A DNA stretch of 64,000 nucleotides. Source: UBA7803 sp041395905. GTDB taxonomy: Bacteria > Pseudomonadota > Gammaproteobacteria > Pseudomonadales > Azotimanducaceae. Below, one piece after another: positions 24,379 through 33,812 of this stretch; position 1 is the first letter of the stretch; every line of letters starts with the position of its first letter. Location of the stretch: positions 248,001 to 312,000 of the forward strand of contig JAWKZP010000004.1 of assembly GCA_041395905.1 (NCBI GenBank), given 5' to 3'. The position numbers were made by a program, and so were the translations under genes. The notes beneath the pieces are model-generated. The model did not search any database. It was not told the DNA's origin and saw nothing but the letters and a program-made list of their open reading frames with translations.

Positions 24379-26043
24379 TCAGGCGCTGAACTTGAACCCC
24401 TCGTATCCCTTCGCAGCCACGGCGTCACAGACCTCGCGATAGGGACCTACGCCCGCGGCATAGGGCATGAACACACGAGGCTTGCCCTCCACGTTGGCTC
24501 CCATGTACCAGGAACCGGCCTTGGGAAACAGCGTCGCGGCCGCCACTTCGTTGACGTGGTCGACCCAGGCCTCTTCTGCTGCGGGATCCGCTTCCACCTG
24601 CGTATAGCCGTGCTCGTCCATGAAGCGCAGGCAGTCGACCATCCAGTCGACGTGCTGCTCGATGGACACCAGCATGTTGCTCAGCACCGACGGGCTGCCG
24701 GGGCCGGTGACCGTGAACAGGTTCGGAAAGCCGGCCATACCGATGCCGAGATAGGCGCGCGGCCCATCGCGCCACTTGTCGGCCAGACGCAGGCCGTCAC
24801 GGCCGCGCACGTCGATTCGCAGCAGGGCACCCGTCATTGCGTCGAAGCCGGTGGCAAGCACCAGGGTATCCAACGCGTAGTGCCGATCGCTGGTCTGAAT
24901 CCCGTCGGCGGTGACTTTCTCGATGGGCGTACGGCGCAGGTTCACCAGAGTCACGTTGTCGCGGTTGTAGGTGTCGTAGTAGCCGGTATCCACGCAGATC
25001 CGCTTGGTGCCGATGGGATGATCCGTAGGACAAAGCGCCTCGGCCGTTTCCGGATCCCTGACGATCGCGCGGATCTTGCGGCGTACGAAATCCGCAACCC
25101 GCCGGTTGGTCTCGGGATTCATCATGGTATCGCCCACCGCTCCGATGAAGCGGGCGCCGCCGACACGCCAGTACTCTTCCAGCAGGTCATCGAGCTCGGC
25201 GTCACTGAGCTGAGCGCCCGTCTCCACCGCCGGCCCCTGCTCCTTCGGCTCGATCTGCAGATCGCCGAAGCCCGAGCCGAGACCCAGGCGGTGGTTGCGG
25301 CGATGGGCCTGATAGTGGCGTTTGAAGGCCGCCACCCAGTCCGGGTCCAGCGGCGCGTTCTCCGCAGGCACGCTGAAGTTCGGCGTGCGCTGGAACACGT
25401 ACAGGTGCGCGGCCTGCCGCGCGATCACCGGGATCGCCTGAATGCCCGATGAGCCGGTGCCGATGATGCCGACGCGCTGACCGCTGAAGTCGACGCCATC
25501 GTGCGGCCACATGCTGGCCTGATAGCGCCGGCCCTGAAAATCCTCGATGCCGGGGATGTCCGGCAGCTGCGGCACCGACAGGCAGCCAGTGGCCATGATG
25601 CAGAACCGGGCCGACGCACGGTCACCCTTGTCCGTGGTCACACGCCACTGCCCGGCGGCGGGGTCGAAGCTCGCCGAGGTCACGCGCCGCTCGAAGCGGA
25701 TATCGCGACGCAGATCGAAGCGCTCGGCCACGTGCTCGGCATAGCGCAGGATTTCCGGCTGGGTGGCGTAGCGCTCGCTCCACTCCCATTGCTGCTCGAG
25801 CTCGGGCGAGAAGGAGAAGGAGTAGGCGAGGCTCTCGGCGTCACAGCGCGCACCCGGGTAGCGATTCCAGTACCAGGTTCCACCGACGTTGTCTCCGGCC
25901 TCGTAGACCCGTGCCGTTAGGCCGATCTCGCGCAGACGGTGCAGAAGGTACATGCCGGCGAAGCCGGCGCCGACGATGACGACGTCGAACCCGGTGTCCT
26001 GATCGATGGATTCGTTGGAGGGTGTTGCGCTCAATTCAGTCAT
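24379..26043 (-). CDS. Flavin-containing monooxygenase, Baeyer-Villiger type
   Basis: A 554-residue protein with two Rossmann sites: FAD at VVIVGAGFAGMYLLHRL and NADPH at VGIIGTGSSGIQ. Between them lies the type I Baeyer-Villiger fingerprint region, which here reads FQGRRYQASMWP. The consensus is FxGxxxHxxxW[PD], so the His is replaced by Gln while Phe, Gly, Trp and Pro are kept. Overall similarity is to phenylacetone- and cyclohexanone-monooxygenases (GGTWYWNRYPGARCD, LVLATGFDAMTG). Such enzymes insert oxygen next to a ketone. ATG overlaps the EamA stop by four bases. The following serine hydrolase could open an ester product, which is inference. Confidence 0.9.
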   Translation of the reverse strand: MTELSATPSNESIDQDTGFDVVIVGAGFAGMYLLHRLREIGLTARVYEAGDNVGGTWYWNRYPGARCDAESLAYSFSFSPELEQQWEWSERYATQPEILRYAEHVAERFDLRRDIRFERRVTSASFDPAAGQWRVTTDKGDRASARFCIMATGCLSVPQLPDIPGIEDFQGRRYQASMWPHDGVDFSGQRVGIIGTGSSGIQAIPVIARQAAHLYVFQRTPNFSVPAENAPLDPDWVAAFKRHYQAHRRNHRLGLGSGFGDLQIEPKEQGPAVETGAQLSDAELDDLLEEYWRVGGARFIGAVGDTMMNPETNRRVADFVRRKIRAIVRDPETAEALCPTDHPIGTKRICVDTGYYDTYNRDNVTLVNLRRTPIEKVTADGIQTSDRHYALDTLVLATGFDAMTGALLRIDVRGRDGLRLADKWRDGPRAYLGIGMAGFPNLFTVTGPGSPSVLSNMLVSIEQHVDWMVDCLRFMDEHGYTQVEADPAAEEAWVDHVNEVAAATLFPKAGSWYMGANVEGKPRVFMPYAAGVGPYREVCDAVAAKGYEGFKFSA

Positions 26044-26963
26044 GGTTCCGCTGTGTTTCCGCTGCCAGTTTGCGTTACGCCCCGCCGGGGCCGGTTGACC
26101 AGCAAGATACCAGAACCCACCAGCAACAGGGCAGCGACGAACTGCGGCGGAATCGGATCGTCGAAGATCAGCCAGCCGAACAGCACGCCGAACACAGGTG
26201 CAAGCAGGCTGAACGATGCCATGTGCGACACCGGATACACGGACAGTATCCAGAACCAGACCACGAACCCGATGGCGACGATGACGATCACCTGAAACGC
26301 GAATATGCCAGCGATGACCGGCGTCACCTCGCGCACTGTCGCACCGAACAGCGGCGCCACCAGCAGCAGCACCACGGCCGAGACCGCCAGCTGGTAGAGC
26401 AGGTTCATTTCCGGCGAGCAGGTCGCGAGACGCGTCGTGCGGGTCAGCAGCGCGATGGCGGCCCAGAACATCGCGGCCAGCAGCGCCAGGGCGTCGCCCA
26501 GCCAGGCATCGGAGCCTGCGGCCTGGGAACGACCCGACAGGGCCAGCGCCACGCCGATCACTGCCAGGGCAAGGCCGAGGGCGCGCGTCAGGGTCAGGCG
26601 CTCCCCGGGCACCAGCAGGTGCGCGCCGAGGGTCACCCAGATAGGCATGGTGTAGAAAAACAGCGACACCCTGGCCACGGTGGTGTGGTCGAGCGCCAGA
26701 AACAGCAGGCAGAACTCACCCGAGAACAGCAGACCGTTCAGCAGGCCCAGACCGAGCGTGCCGTCGCGCAGCGACAGTCGCCGGCCGGTGAGCCAGGCGA
26801 AGCCGAGCACCGGCAGGAACGCGCAGGCCGAGCGCAGCCCGGACTGAAACACCGGCGCGAAGCCGGCGTTGACCAGCTTCACCAGTGCCTGATTGAGGCC
26901 CAGCAGCACGTTGAACACGATCAGCGTCGAGGCCGCCAGGGCGTCGATGCGGTCCCGGCGCAT
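26040..26963 (-). CDS. EamA-family (DMT) transporter
   Basis: A 307-residue integral membrane protein with about ten helices in two EamA halves (LIVFNVLLGLNQALVKL at the start of the first, GDALALLAAMFWAAIALL at the start of the second). Both have the usual short loops and the phrase VSLFFYTMPIWVTLGA. DMT transporters carry metabolites, mostly outward; the substrate cannot be read. The start ATG overlaps the LLM stop, and its own stop overlaps the monooxygenase start, so it is embedded in the operon. A longer N-terminal extension in the raw frame is not supported. Confidence 0.88.
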   Translation of the reverse strand: MRRDRIDALAASTLIVFNVLLGLNQALVKLVNAGFAPVFQSGLRSACAFLPVLGFAWLTGRRLSLRDGTLGLGLLNGLLFSGEFCLLFLALDHTTVARVSLFFYTMPIWVTLGAHLLVPGERLTLTRALGLALAVIGVALALSGRSQAAGSDAWLGDALALLAAMFWAAIALLTRTTRLATCSPEMNLLYQLAVSAVVLLLVAPLFGATVREVTPVIAGIFAFQVIVIVAIGFVVWFWILSVYPVSHMASFSLLAPVFGVLFGWLIFDDPIPPQFVAALLLVGSGILLVNRPRRGVTQTGSGNTAEP

Positions 26964-27799
26964 CAGGTGTTGTCGTCGCCTGCGGCCGCCAGGCGCGCGC
27001 GCAACTCGGCAAGCCGCTCGACCCCGTCCAGATACTGCGCTGGCGTGTCGTAACGCAACGCGCACACCAGCCGCTCGATGCCGAGCGCCGCATAGGCCCT
27101 GGCCCGATCCAGCGCGCGCGCAGTGTCGTTCAATGGCAGCCCGGTCATCACCGTCACCGGGCCCGGCGTCTGCCCGACCCCTCGAGCCAGCTCGCGGAAG
27201 GTCGTCAGGTCCCCGGCAAGCGAGTCGGGATCGCGCGCCATGGGCAGCCAGCCATGGCCGAAGCGCAGCGCGCGCCCCAGGGCCTGCGGCGCGGCACCGC
27301 CGACATACACCGGCGGCGCTGGTGGGCGCGGCGCGAAGATGAACGGCTGACCGTTGCGCGTCACAACTTCATGCGCGAAGCATTCACTCAGAAATTCGAG
27401 CATCTCGTCGGTGAGCCGGCCGCGCTGCCGCCGGTCGACGCCCAGGGCCCGGAACTCGGCTGCCATCCAGCCGACCCCCACCCCGAGCAGCAGACGGTTG
27501 CCGGTGAGATCCTGCACGGTGGCAATCTGGCGCGCGGTTGGCAGCGGCGCCCGGTACGGCAGGATCAGCACGCCCGTGGCCAGCGCAATGCGGCGCGTCA
27601 GGCCGCCCAGCCAGGCGAGCGTGCTCAACGGATCGGTGTAGCGGCCGCCGCTGCCTTCGGCGTCATCTGGCGGAATCGCCACATGGTCGGTTATCCAGAT
27701 CGAGTCGAAGCCGAGCCGTTCCGCCGCCAGGGCCCCGTCGGCAAGCATCTCGCGCGAGCTCTGCGGCCCCATGTTGCGCAACGTCACACCGATCTTCAC
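26963..27799 (-). CDS. LLM-class flavin-dependent oxidoreductase
   Basis: A 278-residue bacterial-luciferase-like TIM barrel: IGVTLRNMGPQ at the start, GFDSIWITDHVAIP, IALATGVLILPYR and LLLGVGVGWMAAEF mark the F420/FMN-binding family. GTG 27799 is chosen because the domain begins there (VKIGVTLRN). The frame runs on far upstream only as an antisense shadow of the M32 gene. It is the first gene of the operon with EamA, the monooxygenase, the hydrolase and GFA, and is divergent from the carboxypeptidase. Reduced F420 or FMNH2 would be the cofactor. Confidence 0.87.
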   Translation of the reverse strand: MKIGVTLRNMGPQSSREMLADGALAAERLGFDSIWITDHVAIPPDDAEGSGGRYTDPLSTLAWLGGLTRRIALATGVLILPYRAPLPTARQIATVQDLTGNRLLLGVGVGWMAAEFRALGVDRRQRGRLTDEMLEFLSECFAHEVVTRNGQPFIFAPRPPAPPVYVGGAAPQALGRALRFGHGWLPMARDPDSLAGDLTTFRELARGVGQTPGPVTVMTGLPLNDTARALDRARAYAALGIERLVCALRYDTPAQYLDGVERLAELRARLAAAGDDNT

Positions 27800-27862
27800 G
27801 AGCTGCCTCGCCGCTGCCAGGATCTGGAATAATACTCCCTCGCCGTCGCTGCCGGAGCCGCA

Positions 27863-29359
27863 ATGTCCGCCTACGAGAAGCTGGAAACCCATGCCCGCGA
27901 GATCAACCGCCTGCGCGAGGTGATGGCCATCATCCACTGGGACGAAGCCTGCATGATGCCCACGGGCAGCGGCGCCGGACGCGCAGAGGCCATGGCGTCG
28001 CTGGCTACGACGATTCACGCCCGCGCCACGGATCCCGCCATCGGCGACCTGCTGGAACAGGCGCGCGGCAGCAACGAGCCGCTCGACGACTGGCAGCGCG
28101 CCAACCTGGTCGAGATGGACCGGCAGTGGGTGGAAGCCACTGCGGTTCCGGCGGACCTGGTCCGGCACCTGAGCGTGGCCACTTCCCGATGTGAGCAACG
28201 CTGGCGCGAAGCACGCGCCCGGAACGACTGGGCGAGCGTATTGCCGCGGCTCGAAGAGGTGGTCGGCCTGACTCGCACCCGCGCGCAGGCGCTGGCAGAC
28301 GCAACGGGCCTCGCACCCTACGACGCGCTGCTCGACGGCTACGAACCGGAGCTGCGCAGCGCCGACGTCGACGTGGTGTTCGCGGATCTGAAAGCGTTCC
28401 TGCCGGCTCTCATCGACAGCGCGATCGCGCGGCAGCAGGCGCCGCAACCGCTGGTGGGGCCGTTCCCCGTAGAGCAGCAGCGTCGCCTGTGCGAGGCGGT
28501 GATGCGGTTGCTGGGTTTCGACTTCGAGCGCGGCCGCCTGGATGTCAGCCACCACCCGTTTTGCGGCGGCGTGCCGGACGATACGCGCATCACCACCCGC
28601 TACCGGGAGCACGAGTTTCTGGACGCCTTCATGGCAACCTGCCACGAGACCGGCCACGCCCTGTATCAGCAGGGGCTGCCCGTACCCTGGCGCGACCAGC
28701 CGGTGGGAGACGCGCTGGGCGCAGCCGTGCACGAGAGCCAGTCGCTGCTGATGGAGCTGCAGGTGTGCCGAAGCCGCGAGTTCGTGACCGCGTTGGCGCC
28801 CCTCATCCGCGAGCACCTCGGCCGTAGTGCGGATGACGAGGCCTGGTCTGCAGACAACCTCTACCGGCACGCAACGCGCGTGTCGCGCAGCCTGATCCGG
28901 GTCGAGGCCGACGAGACCACCTACCCGCTGCATGTGATCCTGCGCTACGAGATCGAGCAGCAGCTCATGTCCGGCGCTCTGGACGTGGCCGATCTGCCCG
29001 AGGCCTGGAACGACGCCATGGCCCGCTACCTGCAGATGGATACGCGCGGCGACTACGCCAACGGCTGCATGCAGGACGTGCACTGGTTCGCCGGCCTGTT
29101 CGGCTATTTCCCCACCTACACGCTGGGGGCGCTCATGGCCGCGCAGTGGTTCGCCACGGCCTGTGAGGCGGAGCCCGGCATTGTCGCCGGCATCGGCCGC
29201 GCGGAGCTGGCGCCCCTGCTCGGCTGGCTGCGCCGCAACGTGCATGGCCAGGGCCGGCGTCTGACCATGCAGCCGCTGCTCGAATCCGTTACCGGCACGC
29301 GGTTGAACGCGGACTTCTTCAAGCGCCACCTGGAGCGGCGCTATCTCGGCGGGGCTTAG
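27863..29359 (+). CDS. M32-family metallocarboxypeptidase (carboxypeptidase Taq-like)
   Basis: A 498-residue cytosolic enzyme, the normal length of the family. The zinc site is HETGH near residue 260 (CHETGHALYQQGLP), followed by AAVHESQSLL, which supplies the third ligand Glu, and by the conserved QDVHWFAGLFGYFPTYTLGA near the C-terminus. The N-terminal WDEACMMP is also typical. It removes C-terminal residues from peptides. ATG 27863 is 63 bases from the divergent LLM start. The gene stands alone and is convergent with yaeQ. Confidence 0.95.
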   Translation: MSAYEKLETHAREINRLREVMAIIHWDEACMMPTGSGAGRAEAMASLATTIHARATDPAIGDLLEQARGSNEPLDDWQRANLVEMDRQWVEATAVPADLVRHLSVATSRCEQRWREARARNDWASVLPRLEEVVGLTRTRAQALADATGLAPYDALLDGYEPELRSADVDVVFADLKAFLPALIDSAIARQQAPQPLVGPFPVEQQRRLCEAVMRLLGFDFERGRLDVSHHPFCGGVPDDTRITTRYREHEFLDAFMATCHETGHALYQQGLPVPWRDQPVGDALGAAVHESQSLLMELQVCRSREFVTALAPLIREHLGRSADDEAWSADNLYRHATRVSRSLIRVEADETTYPLHVILRYEIEQQLMSGALDVADLPEAWNDAMARYLQMDTRGDYANGCMQDVHWFAGLFGYFPTYTLGALMAAQWFATACEAEPGIVAGIGRAELAPLLGWLRRNVHGQGRRLTMQPLLESVTGTRLNADFFKRHLERRYLGGA

Positions 29360-29374
29360 GCGCTCGAGCGACGC

Positions 29375-29917
29375 TCAGGCGCGCCGCAACCACACGGGAG
29401 CAAGCTCTACGGTGCGCGCGCCCTCGCCCAGGTAGATGCGTCCCTCCTGAACGGTGCACTGCAGTTTCATGGCGCGCGTTGCCAGTGCGGCCAGATCCGA
29501 GAGCTCGGCGTCGCTGAACGCCAGCACCGAGGTCGCGGCCAGCTGCGCCACCGCGGACGCTTCGCGGCGCCACCAGACTTCGATGGCTCGCTGACCATAG
29601 GCCAGGACGGTCACTGCCCGCGCCCGTCCCGCGGCGCGGCGCAGGCGCCGCTCGTCGGGCAGCCCAAGCTCGATCCAGTGCAGAATCTCACCGGATGGAC
29701 TGCGCAGCCACAGATCCGGCTCGTCGTCGGAGGAGATGCCGCCGCCAAAGGCGAGATCGTCGTCGGCGAACAACGCAAACGCCAGCAGGCGCAGCATGAG
29801 GCGCTGCTCGGTCTCGGACGGATGACGGGCGATCGTCAGGCTGTGCGAGCCATAGTGGCTGCGGTCCAGATCGGCCACGTCCAGCTCGGCTTTGTAGACG
29901 GTTGCCTTGAGTGCCAT
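29375..29917 (-). CDS. yaeQ: YaeQ family protein
   Basis: A 180-residue protein matching YaeQ along its whole length: MALKATVYKAELDVADLDR at the start, LARHPSE-like IARHPSETEQRLMLRLLAFAL, DEPDLWLRSPSGEILHWIELGLPDE and a KLQCTVQEGRIYL end. YaeQ has a PD-(D/E)XK nuclease-like fold, but its role is not settled. A link to transcription antitermination was proposed from suppression of rfaH. ATG 29917 is the only reasonable start. Confidence 0.93.
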   Translation of the reverse strand: MALKATVYKAELDVADLDRSHYGSHSLTIARHPSETEQRLMLRLLAFALFADDDLAFGGGISSDDEPDLWLRSPSGEILHWIELGLPDERRLRRAAGRARAVTVLAYGQRAIEVWWRREASAVAQLAATSVLAFSDAELSDLAALATRAMKLQCTVQEGRIYLGEGARTVELAPVWLRRA

Positions 29918-29955
29918 GGGCGGGATCCCCTGTTTCGCCAGAACCGACGAAGGGC

Positions 29956-31287
29956 TCAGTCCGCCGCGCCATCAGCAGGGCGCGCCGGGTCCTTCAGCGC
30001 CGCGTAGACCAGCCCGGCGAACTCGTTCACCAGCGGCTCCCGGTTGCGCTGCACCTGAATGAGCATGATGCCGATCAGGTCTTCCACCGGGTCGATCCAG
30101 AACTGCGTGCCGGCGACCCCGAACCACCAGTAGCTGCCGGGCGAACCCACCGCGCGGCGACCGGCATCATCGCCGACGATGGCAAACCCGAAGCCGAACC
30201 GGGCATCGCCGCCGAACACGCCGGGAATGCCGGCGGGCAACTGGTCGCTGCGCATCATGGCTACGGTCTCCGGCCTCAGGATGCGAACGCCATTCAGCGT
30301 ACCGCCCGCGGCCAGCATCAGACAGAACCGCATGTAGTCCTCCGCCGTCGAGACCAGCCCGCCGCCACCGGAAAAGTACGTCACGTCGCCAACGAAGCCG
30401 GGCTCGCCGCGGTCGGGGCCGGGCCGCGGCGCGTCGATGACGGCCAGCTGACCGGTCCCCGGATCGAACGCGTGGTTGGTCCCGAATCTCGCTATCTTGG
30501 CCTGAGGAACCGCGAAGCCGGTGTCGTTCATCCCCAGCGGCGCGAACAGGTGCTCGGCGAGAAACCGGTCGAGCGGTTGCCCGGAAACGCGTTCTACCAG
30601 ATGACCGACCACGTCGGTGGCCACACTGTAGTGCCAGCGGCTGCCAGGCTGGTACTGCAGCGGCAACCGGCCGAGCACACGCACCATGGCCGCGAGGTCG
30701 TGCTGCCCCAGCACATCGGCCTCGCGGTAGAGCTGGTCCACGGGTGAATTGCCGAAGATGCCGTAGGTGAAACCCGCCGTATGCCGCAGCAGGTCGGCGA
30801 CGGTGACGGGCCGCTCGACCGGAACGCGCCCGCCGTTCACCAGCACTTTCAGATCGGCCAGCTCCGGAACGTATTTCGCTACCGGATCCTCCAGCGCGAT
30901 GCGCCCTTGCTCGTAGAGCATCATCAACGCCACGGAAACGATGGGCTTGGTCATGGAGTAGATCCGGAACAGCGAGTCGTCCGCAACCGGAGCCCCGGTT
31001 TCCAGATCCAGCGTTCCGGCACTTTCGAGGTGCACCACGCGGCCATGCCGCGCCACCATGGTGACCATGCCCGGCACCTTGCCGTCAGCCACCCGTGCCG
31101 CCATCCAGGGGCCGATGCGGGCCAGTGCGGCGCTGGACAGTCCTTCGTCCTCGGCCGATGCCCACGGCAGCGCAGCCGCCGGGCCATCCACCTGGTGCCG
31201 AGCCGGCACCTGGCTGCAGGCAAGCAACGCACTGCAACAGGCCAGTACCCACAACGCAATCGTCCAGCGCTTCACCGCTCCCCGCAT
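29956..31287 (-). CDS. Lipoprotein serine hydrolase, class C beta-lactamase fold
   Basis: A 443-residue protein with a lipobox (LLACSQ, Cys near residue 24), so it is probably anchored to a membrane on the periplasmic side. SxxK is SMTK in FRIYSMTKPIVS, the same pattern as in the hydrolase at 14642. HYSVATDVVGHL holds the second Tyr, and a WWFGVAGTQFW strand replaces KTG. Members act as esterases or peptidases. ATG 31287 gives the signal peptide, and the longer frame upstream has no role. It is divergent from the LLM gene at 31437. Confidence 0.88.
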   Translation of the reverse strand: MRGAVKRWTIALWVLACCSALLACSQVPARHQVDGPAAALPWASAEDEGLSSAALARIGPWMAARVADGKVPGMVTMVARHGRVVHLESAGTLDLETGAPVADDSLFRIYSMTKPIVSVALMMLYEQGRIALEDPVAKYVPELADLKVLVNGGRVPVERPVTVADLLRHTAGFTYGIFGNSPVDQLYREADVLGQHDLAAMVRVLGRLPLQYQPGSRWHYSVATDVVGHLVERVSGQPLDRFLAEHLFAPLGMNDTGFAVPQAKIARFGTNHAFDPGTGQLAVIDAPRPGPDRGEPGFVGDVTYFSGGGGLVSTAEDYMRFCLMLAAGGTLNGVRILRPETVAMMRSDQLPAGIPGVFGGDARFGFGFAIVGDDAGRRAVGSPGSYWWFGVAGTQFWIDPVEDLIGIMLIQVQRNREPLVNEFAGLVYAALKDPARPADGAAD

Positions 31288-31436
31288 GACAGAGCTCTCC
31301 CTTGCAGCATGCAACGCGGGCGCGATTGTGCCAGCAGCGCCGGTCCGGCTGCCAGCCCGCATGCCGAGCCGCAGCGCGGCCCCGGGCGAAGACGCTATAC
31401 TCGCCCGTGATCGTTGGCCAGGGGGGAGCACGCGCC

Positions 31437-32300
31437 ATGAAGATCGGGGTCTTTGCGACGTTCATGTCGCCGCGCAGCACGCCGGAGGTGGTGATGAACC
31501 TGGGCCGCCAATTCGAGACGCTGGGGCTCGATTCGCTGTGGATGGGCGAGCACGTGGTTCTGTTCGACGAACCGGAGTTTCCCTACCCCGGGTCCGCCGA
31601 CGGCCGAATCCCGGTACCGGAGGGCGGCGGTATGCTCGATACCGTCGCCACGTTCGGGCTTCTCGCCGGCGCCACGCAGACGCTGAGACTCGGTACCGGG
31701 ATCTGCCTGATCTCGCAACGCAACCCCGTGTACACGGCCAAGGAGTTCGCGACTCTGGATTATCTCAGCGGCGGTCGCATCGACTTCGGGGTCGGCGTAG
31801 GCTGGTGCAAAGAGGAAGTGCTGGCCTGCGGTTACTCCTGGGAGGATCGCGGCGAGCGTTCCGACGAGTTTCTGCAGGTGCTCAAGAAGCTGTGGACCGA
31901 GCCGCTGGCCTCCTTCGAAGGCCGACACTTTCAGCTCGCGCCCTGCCGCATGGACCCGAAACCCGCACAGAAACCTCACGTGCCAATCATCGTCGGCGGC
32001 CACAGCCGCCGGGCGCTGCGACGCGCCGCCGAGCACGGCGGCGGCTGGTACGGTTTCGGCCTGAATCCGGCGCACACCCGACCTCTGCTGGACGGGCTCG
32101 ACGCCGCGCTGGCGGCCGCCGGGCGCAGCCGCAACGGCTTCGAGGTGATCGTCACCCCCAACGCCGCGAGCGATGACGAGATCCGTGAGTTCGCCGATAT
32201 GGGCGTCGATCGGCTGGTGCTGCACCTTGGCTCGCAGCGCCCCGAGAAGGTGGCGCTGCGCCTGCGCGAGCTGGAACGTTGCGTGGCCGTTGCAGCATGA
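31437..32300 (+). CDS. LLM-class F420-dependent oxidoreductase
   Basis: A 287-residue luciferase-like TIM barrel: MKIGVFATFMSP, LGLDSLWMGEHVV, LRLGTGICLI, IDFGVGVGWCKEEVLACG and the HVPIIVGGHSRRALRRAAEHGGGWYG block. This set is typical of F420-dependent family proteins in actinobacteria and some marine proteobacteria. A possible -10 box TATACT lies at 31396-31401, about 36 bases before the ATG. It is monocistronic or leads into the MFS gene 141 bases later. Confidence 0.88.
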   Translation: MKIGVFATFMSPRSTPEVVMNLGRQFETLGLDSLWMGEHVVLFDEPEFPYPGSADGRIPVPEGGGMLDTVATFGLLAGATQTLRLGTGICLISQRNPVYTAKEFATLDYLSGGRIDFGVGVGWCKEEVLACGYSWEDRGERSDEFLQVLKKLWTEPLASFEGRHFQLAPCRMDPKPAQKPHVPIIVGGHSRRALRRAAEHGGGWYGFGLNPAHTRPLLDGLDAALAAAGRSRNGFEVIVTPNAASDDEIREFADMGVDRLVLHLGSQRPEKVALRLRELERCVAVAA

Positions 32301-32441
32301 TGCGAACAGGGGCAGCACGCGCCCGCCGCCTGTGCTGAAGCGCGTTCCAGACCAGCCCGCGGCGGCACGGACTCTGAGGGGCCATCCGCGCCAGCTCCGG
32401 CCAGACCGGTTGGCAAGCTGCACCACACTGGAAACACCGAC

Positions 32442-33788
32442 ATGAGCGACGCCAGGGCGAATGCCGCAGGCGAGCGCTCGATGCGTCGCGTGGCGCTCAC
32501 CGCCCTCGCCGGCACCAGCATCGAGTGGTTCGATTTCTTCCTGTACGGTACGGCCGCCGCACTGGTGTTCCCCACGCTGTTCTTCGCCGAGGACATGCCG
32601 CCGCTGGTCAGCCTGATGGCCTCGTTCAGCACCTTTGCGGTGGGCTTCCTGGCACGTCCGGTTGGCGGCGTGGTGTTCGGTCACTTCGGCGATCGCGTAG
32701 GCCGCAAAAAGGCGCTGGTGACCGCACTGCTGCTCATGGGGTCGGCAACGACCCTGATCGGCCTGCTGCCCGGTTACGCGGCCATCGGCTGGCTCGCCCC
32801 ACTGCTGCTGATGCTGCTGCGCTTTGCCCAGGGGTTGGCCGTGGGAGGCCAGTGGGGCGGCGCTATGCTGCTGGTGACAGAGCACGCGCCACCGCACCGG
32901 CGCGGCTTCTATGGCGCCTTTGCGCAAGCGGGCGCTCCGGTGGGCCTGATCCTCGCCAATCTGGCATTTCTGGTGGTCTCGGCCAGCATGCCGGCGGATG
33001 CGTTCCAGGCCTGGGGCTGGCGTGTTCCCTTCCTGCTCAGCGTGCTGCTGATCGGATTGAGCATGTACGTGCAGCTCAAGCTCGAAGACACGCCCGCGTT
33101 CCGCGACCTGCAGGCGCGCGCGCCGACGGTTCGGCTCAGCGCCGAGGAAACGCTCAAAATCGCTGCCGCACGGCAATCGCCGGTGCTCGAGGTGCTGGTC
33201 ACCTACCCGCGCGAGATCGTTCTGGCTGCCGGTGCGTTCCTAGCCGTGCAGGTGACGTTCTACATCCTCATCACCTTCGTCATCGCCTACGGCAGCAATC
33301 CAGTAGGACTGGGGCTGCCCCGTCCTACCATGCTCGCCGCCGTGCTGATCTCCTCCGTGGCGCAGATTCCGGCGGTGTTCCTCGCTTCCATCTACTCGGA
33401 CCGGCGCGGTCGCCGCGGCGTGTACATGCTCGGCGCCGCACTGCTCGGGCTGTGGGCGTTCGCGATCTTTCCCCTGATCGACACGGGATCGTTTCTGCTC
33501 ATTACACTGGCACTCTGCGTGGGTCAGCTGCTGGTGGGCATGATGTACGGACCGCAGGCAGCGCTGCTGGCTGAGCTGTTCAGTACCCACGTGCGCTACT
33601 CAGGCGCCTCGCTCGGCTACCAGCTCGGCGCAATTCTCGGCGGTGCGCTCTCGCCCATGGTCGCTACCGCTCTGCTGGCCTGGTTCGACAGCACGCTGGG
33701 CATTGCGGTCTACATCGCCGTGGCCTGCACGCTGACGCTGATTTCTGTTGCACTGTTGAGCGAGACACACCGGCGCAGCCTGCACTGA
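32442..33788 (+). CDS. MFS transporter of the metabolite:H+ symporter (MHS) type
   Basis: A 448-residue protein with 12 predicted helices. The diagnostic phrases of the MHS subfamily are present: SIEWFDFFLYGTAAALVF in helix 1, RPVGGVVFGHFGDRVGRKKAL as the first MFS signature loop, LRFAQGLAVGGQWGGAMLLV and a C-terminal EL-F-STHVRYSGASLGYQLG. Known members take up shikimate, citrate, proline/betaine or alpha-ketoglutarate with protons. The substrate is open. ATG 32442 is well placed. Nothing next to it suggests the substrate. Confidence 0.92.
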   Translation: MSDARANAAGERSMRRVALTALAGTSIEWFDFFLYGTAAALVFPTLFFAEDMPPLVSLMASFSTFAVGFLARPVGGVVFGHFGDRVGRKKALVTALLLMGSATTLIGLLPGYAAIGWLAPLLLMLLRFAQGLAVGGQWGGAMLLVTEHAPPHRRGFYGAFAQAGAPVGLILANLAFLVVSASMPADAFQAWGWRVPFLLSVLLIGLSMYVQLKLEDTPAFRDLQARAPTVRLSAEETLKIAAARQSPVLEVLVTYPREIVLAAGAFLAVQVTFYILITFVIAYGSNPVGLGLPRPTMLAAVLISSVAQIPAVFLASIYSDRRGRRGVYMLGAALLGLWAFAIFPLIDTGSFLLITLALCVGQLLVGMMYGPQAALLAELFSTHVRYSGASLGYQLGAILGGALSPMVATALLAWFDSTLGIAVYIAVACTLTLISVALLSETHRRSLH

Positions 33789-33812
33789 CCCGGCCGCGCG
33801 AGAGTTGCGTGC

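Noticed and set aside
27800..29329. 510-residue N-terminal extension of the LLM oxidoreductase frame on the minus strand
   Set aside because: It lies wholly opposite the M32 carboxypeptidase gene and shows no family pattern. The LLM domain starts naturally at GTG 27799.
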